A stretch of 64,000 nt of DNA, taken from positions 248,001-312,000 of the forward strand of contig NZ_BIMK01000007.1 in the NCBI RefSeq assembly GCF_004001045.1. Reading direction: 5' to 3'. Shown piece by piece: positions 24,284 to 33,375 of this stretch (within the stretch, counting starts at the first letter, position 1; each line of letters begins with the position of its first letter). The stretch comes from Paenibacillus chibensis. GTDB taxonomy: Bacteria; Bacillota; Bacilli; Paenibacillales; Paenibacillaceae. The translations under genes were made by a program, and so were the position numbers. Under the pieces are notes generated by a model. It searched no databases. It worked only from the letters and a program-made list of their open reading frames with translations, and had not been told where the DNA came from.

Positions 24284-26125
24284 TCAGGAGGGTTGAATCC
24301 AGATTTTATGAAAATCGAGCCACCCGTATTCATTCATGCTCACGCCGCGGATCGATTTATGAAAAGCGGTGCTGCTCTTCTTATGGGCCAGAAACAAGAT
24401 CAGATGGTCCTGCCTGATCCGTTTCTCCAGCCCCCGCAGCATCTCGCTGCGCCGATGTCTGTCCGGCTCGCGGCATACGGCTGCTGCAGTCTTTTTTACA
24501 TGTTCGGCCATATCCTCGTCATATGCGGTCAGGAAATAGTTTTTTTGCAAATAGACCTCCAGCTCCCCGACCTCATCCGTTTCCAGCGTCGCGCCGAACA
24601 ACCTTCCGTCGTATGCCGGCTGCCCGTTTTGGCCGAAATGAACCAGGTCCTCCATCGTAATGCGGACATGAATGCCGAAGGGTTTCAGATGCTCCGCAAT
24701 CCAGACAGCGTCCTCCTGATGGAACATGTTGACCGATAAATGGAAGGTTTCTCCGTTGTAACTGCTGGCCATAAGCAGATCCCGTATTTCTTGCTCGGAC
24801 AGGCAGGTCTGTTCCGTTTCCGCCTTATTCCGTTCATCTTCCGGATGGTTTGGCCGAGGGCGAAATCCCCGGGCCGGATACATCCGGTCCTCTCCCAGCT
24901 CGGCAATCAGCTGCTGACGGTCAATGATCTGGTGAAGAGCTTGGCGGAACAGCGGGTCATGCTGCGGCCCCTGTTTCCACTGATTAAAAACAAGCAGACT
25001 GCTGCAGGCAAACATTGATTCCTCCCTGCACCAATCGCTCCCCTCTTCATATCTCCGCGGATCCAGGCGCGTAAGGCCCGCATCCCCCTGCGAAGACATG
25101 ACCGATGCCCAGTCCGGTTCCTTCAGCCGTCCGGTTTCCGTATCGGGAAAAATCAGCACCTCCACCCGGTCCAAATGGGGTCTCCCTTGAAAATGAGCAT
25201 CAAACGCCTCGAGCACACAGATCCCTTCATTCAGCTGTGCCAGCCGGAAAGGGCCGGTTCCCGAGGGCTTCGACCAAAACTCCGCCCGATCTCCTGACGC
25301 CAGCTCAACCGGAAGGATACTTGTCGGTACCGTACACAGAAACCGCAAAAGCAAATGATTCGGCTGTCTCAGCCGGATATTCACCGTCTTATGATCGGCG
25401 GCCTCCATGGACTCGATGTCCTGAAGCATCCATGCGGCTTCAAACGAATCCGGCTGAAGACGAATCCGGTTCAAGGAGAACAGGACATCTTCCGCATTCA
25501 GTTCACGGCCATGATGGAACATCACGCCCTTTTTCAAATGGAAAGTCCAGAACAAACCATCCAGGCTGTTCTCCCAGGAGTGGGCGATGCAGGGCATGAC
25601 CTGTCGGTTATCCCTATCATACTTGACCAAGGTATTAAACAGCTGGCCTGCCAGATGAAAGTCGAACGCATAGTAGACACGACCGGGGTCCAGCGTGTAA
25701 ATTTTGCGGTACACCGGCAGCCGCAGCGTATCCTGCAGCCGATCGGACACGGCCTTCGTGCTGAAGCCCATACCTTCGGACAACCAGTCCATGAACCTGT
25801 TTCTGACCGACTCCGTGCCATACCGGTTCATCAGGTCCACGGACTCCTGCACCTGCCCCTGCTCCATGCGCTGCTTGACCTCCCTGAGAAGGACATCCTC
25901 CAGCCCTTGAAGCAAGGTCAACTCCGAACGGTTGCCCCTTCCTTGCCCGGCTTTCCATTCGATCCAGCCCGTATCGCTGAGATGATGGACAATCTGTTTC
26001 ACATACCTTGGCGTACAGTGCCACACTTCGGTCAGCTGCGAAATCGTTACCGGAAAAGACTTGCCCGCTTGCGCCCCGTGGAAATAACTGTTCAGCTCCA
26101 AATAACGCAATGATGCCGCCTGCAT
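24284..26125 (-). CDS. SgrR-like transcriptional regulator with solute-binding domain
   Basis: About 613 residues. An N-terminal winged-helix domain of the SgrR type (about 1-110; SFPVTISQLTEVWHCTPRYVKQIVHHL) is fused to an OppA-like SBP_bac_5 domain (about 140-600; AHSWENSLDGLFWTFHLKKGV, EDVLFSLNRIR). There is no signal peptide, so it is a cytoplasmic one-component regulator that binds a solute. The ATG at 26125 follows AGGGGGGGGAG; the frame itself opens much further upstream at 26230. In E. coli SgrR governs glucose-phosphate stress and the setA efflux pump. Here it diverges from an MFS transporter, a comparable arrangement. Its ligand is unknown. Confidence 0.85.
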   Translation of the reverse strand: MQAASLRYLELNSYFHGAQAGKSFPVTISQLTEVWHCTPRYVKQIVHHLSDTGWIEWKAGQGRGNRSELTLLQGLEDVLLREVKQRMEQGQVQESVDLMNRYGTESVRNRFMDWLSEGMGFSTKAVSDRLQDTLRLPVYRKIYTLDPGRVYYAFDFHLAGQLFNTLVKYDRDNRQVMPCIAHSWENSLDGLFWTFHLKKGVMFHHGRELNAEDVLFSLNRIRLQPDSFEAAWMLQDIESMEAADHKTVNIRLRQPNHLLLRFLCTVPTSILPVELASGDRAEFWSKPSGTGPFRLAQLNEGICVLEAFDAHFQGRPHLDRVEVLIFPDTETGRLKEPDWASVMSSQGDAGLTRLDPRRYEEGSDWCREESMFACSSLLVFNQWKQGPQHDPLFRQALHQIIDRQQLIAELGEDRMYPARGFRPRPNHPEDERNKAETEQTCLSEQEIRDLLMASSYNGETFHLSVNMFHQEDAVWIAEHLKPFGIHVRITMEDLVHFGQNGQPAYDGRLFGATLETDEVGELEVYLQKNYFLTAYDEDMAEHVKKTAAAVCREPDRHRRSEMLRGLEKRIRQDHLILFLAHKKSSTAFHKSIRGVSMNEYGWLDFHKIWIQPS

Positions 26126-26215
26126 CCTTAACTCCCCCCCCTTTAAAGCATCCATCTTCGAAAAAGGTGAACTCATTTTGATTGATTGTACACTTTTATT
26201 CATCTTTATGGTAGC

Positions 26216-26221
26216 TATAAT
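26216..26221 (+). promoter_or_regulatory. putative -10 box of the MFS gene
   Basis: GCTATAAT lies 62 bases upstream of the MFS start codon in the divergent region. The -35 box is weak, as expected if the SgrR-like protein activates it. Confidence 0.35.
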
Positions 26222-26282
26222 GAAATCCATACCCAGAGCCTTTATCCATCATACTGCAAGCATGAAAGGAGAGAATCGGATC

Positions 26283-27578
26283 ATGAATGCCATCCCGAAA
26301 CGATTGACCCAAACATGGACCGGTTTTCATCCGGTCGCTTGGGGCGTCGGAACCTTCCTGTCACGAACCGGTTATTTTATGACCATACCGTTCCTGGGCA
26401 TCTATCTCGGAAAAGTCCACGGGATCGATCCGGCAACCATCGGAGCGATTCTTGCCGTCAGCTTGTTCGTCGGAACCTGGAGCAGCTTTGCGGGAGGAGC
26501 TCTGTCCGATCGCTTCGGGCGTTACCCTGTCATGATTTGGTCCATGGCCGTATGGGGTCTCGTCTATGTCGGCTTTGCCTTTGCCGATTCCCCGTGGCAG
26601 TTTTTCCTGCTCAGTGCGCTGAACGGACTCTTCCGCAACATTTTCGAACCTGCCGCCAGGGCGCTTCTGGCCGATGTCACATCCGAGAAACAGCGCGCCG
26701 ACGTATTTAATGCCAGATATTTTGCGATCAACCTTGGCGGGGCCATCGGCCCGTTGATCGGACTGAAGCTCGGAATCGGCGGAACGTCATCCTTGCTGCC
26801 GTTTCTCCTCAGCGCCACGATCTATGGACTATACGCCCTTCTGCTGATCGGTTTCAGTATGAAATTCAAGCAAACGCGTGCGGATTCCCGGCCCCACATC
26901 AAGGCCGAATCCTTGTCCGCGCGCCAGATGGTCAAAGTCGTCTTTAGCGACAAGGTCTTCCTTTATTTTTTGCTGGGCAACCTCTTCGTGGCAGGCGCGT
27001 ATTCTCATCTGGATACGACTTTATCCCAATATATCGGCCATGACCGGGTCGATGCCTACTCGCTGCTGTTCGTCGTCAATACCGTATCGGTCCTGCTGCT
27101 GCAGTATCCGCTCGGACGGCTGATGAAACGCTACTCCTCCATGACCGCGCTGAAGGTCGGGTGCTTGCTCTTCGGACTTGGTTTATTCGGTCTCGGCACG
27201 TCGGAGCACATCATTCTGCTCATATTATCGATGATTATATTTACGAGCGGAGAAATTCTTTGCTTCGTGATCGGGGACGTGCTGATTGGCGAAATCGCGC
27301 CGGAGCATTTGCGGGGAGCCTACTTCGGAGCCAGCGGCCTCGCGTTCATCGGTCAGAGCGCCAGTGCCTGGCTCGGCGGCATGCTCCTGAAGAGTCTGGG
27401 ATTTTCCCAAGGACCGCTGATCTTTGGCATCCTGATGGTGCTCGCTTTTGCTGCCTTTCCGTTCTTTCACAAGGGCCAGCTGCTCCGAAACCGGCGCGCT
27501 GGCGATCGGGAGCCGGCAGCAAATCCGCTTAAGTCCATGGATTCCGATGCGCTTGAGAATTCCAGCTCTACCTGTTGA
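26283..27578 (+). CDS. MFS transporter, possible sugar or drug efflux
   Basis: A 12-helix major facilitator protein of about 431 residues. The loop 2-3 signature GALSDRFGRYPVMIWSMA near residue 70 is typical of the drug/sugar efflux (DHA1/SET) branch. The ATG at 26283 follows AAAGGAGAG. The frame opens upstream at 26178 without a ribosome site and would run through the divergent promoter. It is transcribed away from the SgrR-like regulator, which suggests regulated efflux of its ligand (inference). Confidence 0.88.
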   Translation: MNAIPKRLTQTWTGFHPVAWGVGTFLSRTGYFMTIPFLGIYLGKVHGIDPATIGAILAVSLFVGTWSSFAGGALSDRFGRYPVMIWSMAVWGLVYVGFAFADSPWQFFLLSALNGLFRNIFEPAARALLADVTSEKQRADVFNARYFAINLGGAIGPLIGLKLGIGGTSSLLPFLLSATIYGLYALLLIGFSMKFKQTRADSRPHIKAESLSARQMVKVVFSDKVFLYFLLGNLFVAGAYSHLDTTLSQYIGHDRVDAYSLLFVVNTVSVLLLQYPLGRLMKRYSSMTALKVGCLLFGLGLFGLGTSEHIILLILSMIIFTSGEILCFVIGDVLIGEIAPEHLRGAYFGASGLAFIGQSASAWLGGMLLKSLGFSQGPLIFGILMVLAFAAFPFFHKGQLLRNRRAGDREPAANPLKSMDSDALENSSSTC

Positions 27579-27603
27579 ACAGCAATTGCATATGAAGTAC
27601 CAA

Positions 27604-27660
27604 AAAACGGCGCTGGCGTCTCACAGGGATATATCACCTGCTAGACGCCAGCGCCGTTTT
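27604..27660. terminator. bidirectional terminator between convergent genes
   Basis: A perfect 17-bp inverted repeat (AAAACGGCGCTGGCGTC at 27604-27620, its complement at 27644-27660). A/T tracts on both sides serve the MFS gene and the lactonase gene. Confidence 0.85.
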
Positions 27661-27712
27661 GCATGGGGTTTACAGAGCAGACACCCTACCCCTATATCAA
27701 ATATGCATAAGT

Positions 27713-28783
27713 TTAAAAACGATCGGCCCACACACAGACCGGCTTCGAAACTTCGTACGATTTGCCGGTATAGCTCAGCATGCCGCTCTCCGCATCTCTC
27801 GTAAATACCGCCAGATTGTTCGTATCACGGTTAACGACGAGTACGTATTGACCACCCGGAACAATGGAGAAATGGCGTGGATGCTTGCCTTCCGCCGATG
27901 CATACTGTATGGCTTCCAGCTTGCCGCTCTCCGGGTTCACCGCGTACACAACGAGGCTGTCATGCCCGCGGTTGGACCCGTACAGGAACCGGCCGTCTTC
28001 GGACATCGTGATTTCCGCGCAGCCGTTCTCGACCTGCGTGCCTGCCGGCAGCGTCGATACGGTCTCGATTTCCGTCAGGGCACCCTGCTCGGCATCGTAT
28101 TGGAAAGCCGTCACCGTCGATTGCAGCTCATTGATGACATAAGCGAATCGGCCGTTTGGATGAAATACGAGATGCCGCGGACCCGCGCCTTCCTTGACCT
28201 TAGCCTCTCCCTGTAGAACAAGCTTGTCCTCCGCTTCATTGATCCGGTATGTAAAAATCGTATCCAGCCCCAGATCGCATACGAACAGGAAGCGCTGATC
28301 CGGACTATAAAAAGAAGAATGGACGTGGGATTTGCGCTCCGGCGTTTGGCCCTGATGCTCCTGGATATCCAGCACCTTGCCCACCGTTCCGTCGCTATTC
28401 AGCTCTACGAGACTAACGGAACCCTTGTGATAGCTTGCCAGCGTCAAATAACGGTCATCCCCGCGGCGCTGAATATGGCAGGACGGTCCGTTAAGGGCAT
28501 CCGCCCGGCTTGTCTCCGCAAGCTTTCCTTCTGCCGGCAGTATGTCAAAAGAAACAGCATCGCTGCGTTTGCTTCCGTCCTCCGAAGCCGTTTCGCTGAT
28601 TGCGTACAAACGGCGCTGCGGCGTATCCACATTCAGGAAGGTGGGATTTTTAAGGCCCGAAACCTGGTCCAGACGGGCCAGCTCCCCTGATTTTTCGTCA
28701 AATTCATATACGTACACGCCGTCCGCGGATGCTTCGGCATACGAGCCCACGAACACGAGCATGCGTTTTTGTTCCACTGTCAT
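27713..28783 (-). CDS. lactonase family beta-propeller protein (6-phosphogluconolactonase-like)
   Basis: A protein of about 356 residues with the repeated blade pattern of a seven-bladed propeller of the Pgl/YkgB family (VFVGSYAEASADGVYVYEFD, GPRHLVFHPNGRFAYVINELQSTVTAF, GRFLYGSNRGHDSLVVYAV, HPRHFSIVPGGQYVLVVNRDTNNLAVF). Bacterial members hydrolyse 6-phosphogluconolactone or other lactones. The ATG at 28783 follows GAAGGAG; the frame opens at 28807. There is no signal peptide. It lies 2 kb from a gluconate-dehydrogenase-like enzyme, a possible link in gluconate metabolism, but they are not in one operon. Confidence 0.85.
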   Translation of the reverse strand: MTVEQKRMLVFVGSYAEASADGVYVYEFDEKSGELARLDQVSGLKNPTFLNVDTPQRRLYAISETASEDGSKRSDAVSFDILPAEGKLAETSRADALNGPSCHIQRRGDDRYLTLASYHKGSVSLVELNSDGTVGKVLDIQEHQGQTPERKSHVHSSFYSPDQRFLFVCDLGLDTIFTYRINEAEDKLVLQGEAKVKEGAGPRHLVFHPNGRFAYVINELQSTVTAFQYDAEQGALTEIETVSTLPAGTQVENGCAEITMSEDGRFLYGSNRGHDSLVVYAVNPESGKLEAIQYASAEGKHPRHFSIVPGGQYVLVVNRDTNNLAVFTRDAESGMLSYTGKSYEVSKPVCVWADRF

Positions 28784-28945
28784 GGTTATCGCTCCTTCGC
28801 TTAACATTTACGTTTCATTGTATCATTCCAGGCCCGCATCCCGCAAAAGAAATGGAAGATTGTATTTCCGCGGCTCCTGCTTTAGTATGGTAGATACCTT
28901 TAAAATAAGTCGCTTCGGCGATTCGATCAGTAAGGAGTTTTACAT

Positions 28946-29593
28946 ATGGATTTTGTTGCAATAGACTTTGAAACCGCAAACGCCAACCGCTCCAGCGCCT
29001 GCTCACTCGGACTCGTCGAGGTTCGCGGCGGCGAGATTGTCGCGGAGCAGTCCTGGCTTATCGACCCGGGCCAGCCCTTCGATTACCGGAATGTGCAGAT
29101 CCACGGCATCACCGAATCCATGGTACAGGGCATGCCTGCTTTCCATGAGCTGTGGCCGACCCTGCAGCCGCTCCTTGAGGGCAAGCATGTCGTCGCTCAC
29201 AACGCCTCGTTCGATATGAGCGTCCTCCGTTACTGCCTGGACCGGGTTTCGATGGATTATCCCAGCTTCCAATATTACTGCACGTATCTGCTCAGCAAAA
29301 AAATGCTGAACTGGATGCCCAACCATAAACTGAACGCCCTCGCCGACTGGTACGGCATTCCCCTTCGGCACCATGATGCGCTCGATGACGCCAGAGCCTG
29401 CGCGCATGTGCTCCTGAATTTGATCCGCCAGGAGGAACACGCTTCCGCTGAGCAGTTGTCCCTTGCGCAGGGATGCAAAATCGGAACGATGTATCCGGGC
29501 GGCTATAAGCCGTTCTCGGCCCCCGCGAAGAAAAAAGAGAAATCCGCCAAAGGACGCCGCACGTACTTCTCCAACCATTCCTTTCACGGTTGA
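28946..29593 (+). CDS. DEDDh 3'-5' exonuclease (DnaQ-like)
   Basis: A 215-residue stand-alone exonuclease. The catalytic set is visible: Asp7 and Glu9 (DFET), Asp90 (NASFD), His143 and Asp148 (HHDALDDA). The last ~40 residues are basic and low-complexity (PAKKKEKSAKGRR) and may bind nucleic acid. AAGGAG precedes the ATG. It is similar in size and layout to DNA polymerase III epsilon-like proteins of Bacillales that are not part of the replicase. The cellular role is unassigned. Confidence 0.88.
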   Translation: MDFVAIDFETANANRSSACSLGLVEVRGGEIVAEQSWLIDPGQPFDYRNVQIHGITESMVQGMPAFHELWPTLQPLLEGKHVVAHNASFDMSVLRYCLDRVSMDYPSFQYYCTYLLSKKMLNWMPNHKLNALADWYGIPLRHHDALDDARACAHVLLNLIRQEEHASAEQLSLAQGCKIGTMYPGGYKPFSAPAKKKEKSAKGRRTYFSNHSFHG

Positions 29594-29626
29594 ACCAGGC
29601 GGGCACTCCATGCCGCAACAATAAAA

Positions 29627-29665
29627 GACCGCAAAGGGCGTTGTCCTTTGCGGTCTCTCTTTTTG
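29627..29665 (+). terminator. terminator after the exonuclease gene
   Basis: GACCGCAAAGG (29627-29637) pairs with CCTTTGCGGTC (29645-29655), followed by TCTCTTTTT. Confidence 0.85.
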
Positions 29666-29692
29666 TCCCGTCGCTATCCCAAACTTCCCGGC

Positions 29693-31408
29693 TTAGACCA
29701 GACTGCCTGGCTTTTGGTGGTATTTCAGGATCCCTTCGGCTGCACGGTAGGCCAGAGCCCCCACGGTGCCAGTCGGGTTGTAGCCGCTGTTATGCGGGAA
29801 AGCCGAAGCCCCGATAACGAACAGATTGTCGGTATCCCACATTTGCAGATAGTTGTTGACCGCCGACGTGTCCGGACTGTCTCCCATGATGACGCCGCCC
29901 GTATTGTGAGTCGATTGGTAGGTCGTAATTTCATACGGCGCCAGCTCGGTGTTCGCAACGACTTTGTCTGCTCCCATCTGCTTCAGAATATCGCCGCATT
30001 TGCCTCCCATGAATTTGACGAGCTCCCGGTCCTGATCCTCGAAATCGAAGGTAATCCGCATGAGCGGATCGCCGAATTCATCCTTATAAGTCGGATCCAG
30101 ATCGAGGAAATGGTGGCGGAATGGCATGCAGGAGCCTTGAGCGCCCACGTTAATATGGCGGTTGGCATACTTGACCGAGGCGGCCTTGTAATCCTTGCCC
30201 CATTTTGCCGTTCCCGGCGGCACCGTATTGTTCTGGATCGGACGCGCTCCGGTCTGGCTGTACGAGATGTTAGCCCCGTGGATAAACTTCAGGTCCTTAT
30301 GATCGAAGTTGTCACCGTTAAAATCATCGATGCACATGCCAAGCGAGCCCGCTCCGGCGAAAATGTTAAACTCCTTGTCTTCGAAAAATCCCACGCCGGC
30401 CCCTTTGAGCACCTGGTAGGCATAGTTTTTGCCGATAACGCCCGTGCCCGTCTTCGGATCATAGGGTTTGCCGATGCCTGACAACAGCAGCAGACGGGCA
30501 TTGTTGAAGACGTAGCTTGTCATCACGACGATGTCTGCAGGCTGCTCGTATTCTTCGCCTGTCGTCGTATCAATGTACAGAACGCCGGTTGCTTTGCCGC
30601 CTTTATGTAAAACCCGTCTGACATTGGAATGCGTGCGCAGCTCGAATTTGCCCGTATTTTTGGCCACCGGGATAACCGTGACGACCGGATCGGCCTTGGC
30701 GCCGTATTCGCAGCCGAAGCGTTCGCAGTATCCGCAATATTGGCAGGCTGCCCGTGCGATGCCGTCCGGATTCGTGTACTGCTCCGACAGGTTGGCTGAC
30801 GGCATATGGTACGGATGATAATTGAGCCCTTTGCATGAATCCGAGAACATTTTCATGCCCGGGGTGTCCTTCATGGGAGGCGTCGGATATTTTTCCGAGC
30901 GTTTACCGCCAAGCGGATTCACATCCCCCGAGATGCCGGTCAGTTTCTCGAATTTGTTGAAATAAGGCTCCAGCTTATCATACGTAATGCCCCAGTCCTG
31001 AATGGTCATGCCGTCCGGGATTTTACTTTTTCCATAGCGTTCAATCGTTTTGGATTTGATCTCAAAATCATACGGCAAAAACCGGAAGGTCTGGCCGTTC
31101 CAGTGCACTCCGGAACCTCCCAGCCCATCGCCGAGCAAAAAGGATCCGTAGGAACGCATCGGCAGCGCCCTGATTTTTTCGTTGCCGCGGAACGTGATCG
31201 TTTCTTTGGATAGATCCTGAAACATTTCATACCGCAGGGCGTAGCGAAGCTCGTCGTGAACCATGTAATAGTCTTCCGTTTTACGTTCCTTGCCGCGTTC
31301 AAGCCCGACGACAGACAATCCGTTTTTGGTCAGTTCCGAAGCGATGATACCGCCGCCCCAGCCAACGCCGACAATCACGACATCTGTTTTTGGAAGTTTG
31401 GTTGCCAT
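29693..31408 (-). CDS. GMC-type FAD dehydrogenase, large subunit (gluconate 2-dehydrogenase-like)
   Basis: A 571-residue flavoprotein. The FAD-binding motif (VVIVGVGWGGGIIASEL) is at residues 10-26 and the GMC second motif (LLGDGLGGSGVHWNGQ) near 91-106. The active-site pair is probably His501 (STHNTGG) and Asn544 (NSGYNPTGT). A cysteine cluster C222-x2-C225-x2-C228-x4-C233 resembles the region that holds a 3Fe-4S cluster in FAD-dependent glucose dehydrogenase. It has no signal peptide of its own and follows the Tat-signalled small subunit by 20 bases. It is probably exported as a complex. The sugar substrate is uncertain. Confidence 0.88.
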   Translation of the reverse strand: MATKLPKTDVVIVGVGWGGGIIASELTKNGLSVVGLERGKERKTEDYYMVHDELRYALRYEMFQDLSKETITFRGNEKIRALPMRSYGSFLLGDGLGGSGVHWNGQTFRFLPYDFEIKSKTIERYGKSKIPDGMTIQDWGITYDKLEPYFNKFEKLTGISGDVNPLGGKRSEKYPTPPMKDTPGMKMFSDSCKGLNYHPYHMPSANLSEQYTNPDGIARAACQYCGYCERFGCEYGAKADPVVTVIPVAKNTGKFELRTHSNVRRVLHKGGKATGVLYIDTTTGEEYEQPADIVVMTSYVFNNARLLLLSGIGKPYDPKTGTGVIGKNYAYQVLKGAGVGFFEDKEFNIFAGAGSLGMCIDDFNGDNFDHKDLKFIHGANISYSQTGARPIQNNTVPPGTAKWGKDYKAASVKYANRHINVGAQGSCMPFRHHFLDLDPTYKDEFGDPLMRITFDFEDQDRELVKFMGGKCGDILKQMGADKVVANTELAPYEITTYQSTHNTGGVIMGDSPDTSAVNNYLQMWDTDNLFVIGASAFPHNSGYNPTGTVGALAYRAAEGILKYHQKPGSLV

Positions 31409-31428
31409 CTATCTCACCTCTGGTTTCA

Positions 31429-32226
31429 TTAGGAATGTGGTAAATGCTCTCTCAAGCTGACAGGCGCCATTTTCTCGAATTTATCCTGTTCGATGATTTT
31501 GGTGTAGGACATCTGGTTGCCCGGGAAGTTTTTGAGCTTCCAGCCCCCCATATTGCCGTTGCCTCCGTACAGCGGATCTGCGTATGCCCCCTCCATCGTG
31601 CTTCCAAAAAGCGTCTTGAAAAAGCCGCTGGCGGAGATGGTCGTTAACTTGACTTCATCCGTTTCGAAGTCTTTCAGCACTTCATCCTGCTGCTCCGGCG
31701 TCAGATCCTTGAATTTTTTCTGGAATTTCTTATTGCTGTAATTCTGCATTTCCTGCAGGCCGATATCGAAGATTTCCCTGCGCTTCAGACGGCCTTGGTA
31801 CCCTTGGGTGGTTTCTCCTTTATAAAACGGCCCTTGCATATACTCCCTTCCGTTGACGCCCCATTCGCCGGCAAGCTGGTGATCGATAAAATAGGCAACC
31901 CCAAGCTCCTTGGCCCCCGGACCGTTGTCATCCGCCGGAAAAAGGCGCTCGGTGGCCGCTTCCGTGATCAGAAACTGCTCCTGGGTAAAATACATCAGCG
32001 CCTGATTGAAGTTAACCGTTTCATTGGCCGGCGTTTTGTTCTCGGTCGTCCCGTTGTTGTTGGTATTGTTCGTCGTCGATTTATTTGGAGACCGCAGCAA
32101 GCTGCCGACGACGCCGCCGACAATCAGACCGCCTACGGCATATCCGGAATTTTTCAGAAAGTTTCGTCTGGACGGATCGGGTTCTTTACGCTCTTTCAGA
32201 TCCTGCTCTTCCGTTTCATTAGCCAT
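31429..32226 (-). CDS. gluconate 2-dehydrogenase subunit 3 family protein with Tat signal
   Basis: A 265-residue small subunit. A twin-arginine signal (SRRNFLKNS, then the hydrophobic run AVGGLIVGGVVGSLL) lies at about residues 19-45, followed by an Asn/Thr-rich linker. The helical body contains LITEAATERLFPADDNGPGAKELGVAYFIDHQL, diagnostic for the family. The ATG at 32226 has AGGAGG upstream. It leads the operon with the GMC flavoprotein. A cytochrome c third subunit, present in classical membrane gluconate dehydrogenases, is not adjacent. The tatC and tatA genes lie 1-2 kb upstream. Confidence 0.88.
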   Translation of the reverse strand: MANETEEQDLKERKEPDPSRRNFLKNSGYAVGGLIVGGVVGSLLRSPNKSTTNNTNNNGTTENKTPANETVNFNQALMYFTQEQFLITEAATERLFPADDNGPGAKELGVAYFIDHQLAGEWGVNGREYMQGPFYKGETTQGYQGRLKRREIFDIGLQEMQNYSNKKFQKKFKDLTPEQQDEVLKDFETDEVKLTTISASGFFKTLFGSTMEGAYADPLYGGNGNMGGWKLKNFPGNQMSYTKIIEQDKFEKMAPVSLREHLPHS

Positions 32227-32379
32227 CAAATTCTACCTCCTACAAAATGTGAATACGTTCCAATGCAAATTGGATTTAACATCGTTTTTTTGTTATTTTG
32301 TCGAAATATCCCACAAATAATACATTCTCCAAAAGATAATCCTAACCGTAAGCTCAACATATCCAGGGAGGGATTTTAA

Positions 32380-33102
32380 ATGAAAGGTTCATGGGCGAAA
32401 ATTGCCGTTCCCGCCGTTTGCGTCGCCATTGCTTTAAGCGGCTGCAACACCAATGTGAAGCAAAAGGCGCAAACCAAGCCGGTCCGAATCCAGTCGAGCG
32501 ATACGCAGCATCCAATGCATCATGAAGACGGGCATCCCCATGTCAACAGCATTAAGGTCATTCCAAGATTCAACGGCGAAAAAGTACGCACGACCAACCA
32601 AAATGGCACGACGTACAGCGGAATGGGTTCGGGTATTTACAGCCGCATCGGCACATCGAGTCTGCACGATACTCCGGAATCCATCACCCTCGAGAACCGT
32701 CTCGAAGCAGCCGGTCTTACCGGCGTCAAGGTGTTGACGCTTGGTGATTCGGTCTATATCGGGGATCCCGAGAAGCATATGCATACCCGAAACTCCAAGC
32801 CGCAGCCGCATAAGGTGCTGAGTCCCCAGGAAGGGGCCTCCGGCAAAGGCTATATGAGCCCTAAAGGAACCGGATACTCCATCGGCAACCGCGATATTAC
32901 GGAAACGAACGCAAGCTTGGTCCGTCAGGAAGTCGAAGGAGTTTACGGCAAGAAAGTGAAGATCTACACGGTCCATCACCCCTCTGCCATCAAGGCGATT
33001 GAAAGAGTCAAAACCGCGATGCGCGCAGGAACGCCGATGAAGAAGTTAAGCGGAGACATGCAGACCATCAAGAAGAATGCCAAGCTTCACGGGGACAAAT
33101 GA
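32380..33102 (+). CDS. YhcN/YlaJ-like sporulation lipoprotein
   Basis: A 240-residue lipoprotein. The signal peptide ends at LSGC with Cys22 as the lipidated residue. A histidine cluster (HPMHHEDGHPH, residues 44-54) lies in the N-terminal third. The C-terminal half (ITETNASLVRQEVEGVYGKKVKIYTVHHPSAIKAIERVKTAM) matches the YhcN/YlaJ spore lipoprotein pattern of metal- or membrane-associated forespore proteins. GGGAGGG precedes the ATG. It is divergent from the gluconate-dehydrogenase operon. The spore role is inferred from the family. Confidence 0.75.
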   Translation: MKGSWAKIAVPAVCVAIALSGCNTNVKQKAQTKPVRIQSSDTQHPMHHEDGHPHVNSIKVIPRFNGEKVRTTNQNGTTYSGMGSGIYSRIGTSSLHDTPESITLENRLEAAGLTGVKVLTLGDSVYIGDPEKHMHTRNSKPQPHKVLSPQEGASGKGYMSPKGTGYSIGNRDITETNASLVRQEVEGVYGKKVKIYTVHHPSAIKAIERVKTAMRAGTPMKKLSGDMQTIKKNAKLHGDK

Positions 33103-33120
33103 AAAAGGAAATGACACATG

Positions 33121-33163
33121 AACACCTCCTCCGGTGCATAACGCGCCGCAAGGAGGTGTTTTG
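33121..33163 (+). terminator. terminator between the lipoprotein gene and tatA
   Basis: AACACCTCCT pairs with AGGAGGTGTT across a 20-base loop and is followed by TT. It can serve both convergent transcripts. Confidence 0.65.
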
Positions 33164-33174
33164 AATGGGTTCAT

Positions 33175-33375
33175 TTAATTTTTTTCAGCCAGCTTCTCCG
33201 GCTCAATGGCGGTCTCATTCGTAATTTCCTCAACGACGCCTTTCGTAGAGGAGCGGAATTCGCGCAGCGTATCCCCGACCGCTCTTCCGAGCTGCGGCAG
33301 CTTCGATGGACCGAACACGACCAGCGCAATCATCAGGATGATCATCAGTCCGGGTAACCCGATATTGTTAAACAT
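33175..33375 (-). CDS. tatA: twin-arginine translocase subunit TatA
   Basis: A 66-residue protein with one N-terminal membrane helix (LPGLMIILMIALVVFGP), the FGPSKLPQLGRAVGDTLREFR hinge and amphipathic helix, and a charged tail. This is the standard TatA/E layout. The ATG at 33375 follows GGGAGGCG and lies inside the tatC 3' end (8-base overlap), so translation is coupled. With TatC it can export the nearby Tat-signalled dehydrogenase. Confidence 0.93.
   Translation of the reverse strand: MFNNIGLPGLMIILMIALVVFGPSKLPQLGRAVGDTLREFRSSTKGVVEEITNETAIEPEKLAEKN

Noticed and set aside
24284..27578. An SgrS-like small RNA between the SgrR-like gene and the MFS gene
   Set aside because: The short divergent region holds no clear small-RNA promoter-terminator unit.
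29003..30481. Long frames opposite the exonuclease and GMC dehydrogenase
   Set aside because: Both catalytic motif sets are on the other strand, and these frames lack ribosome sites.
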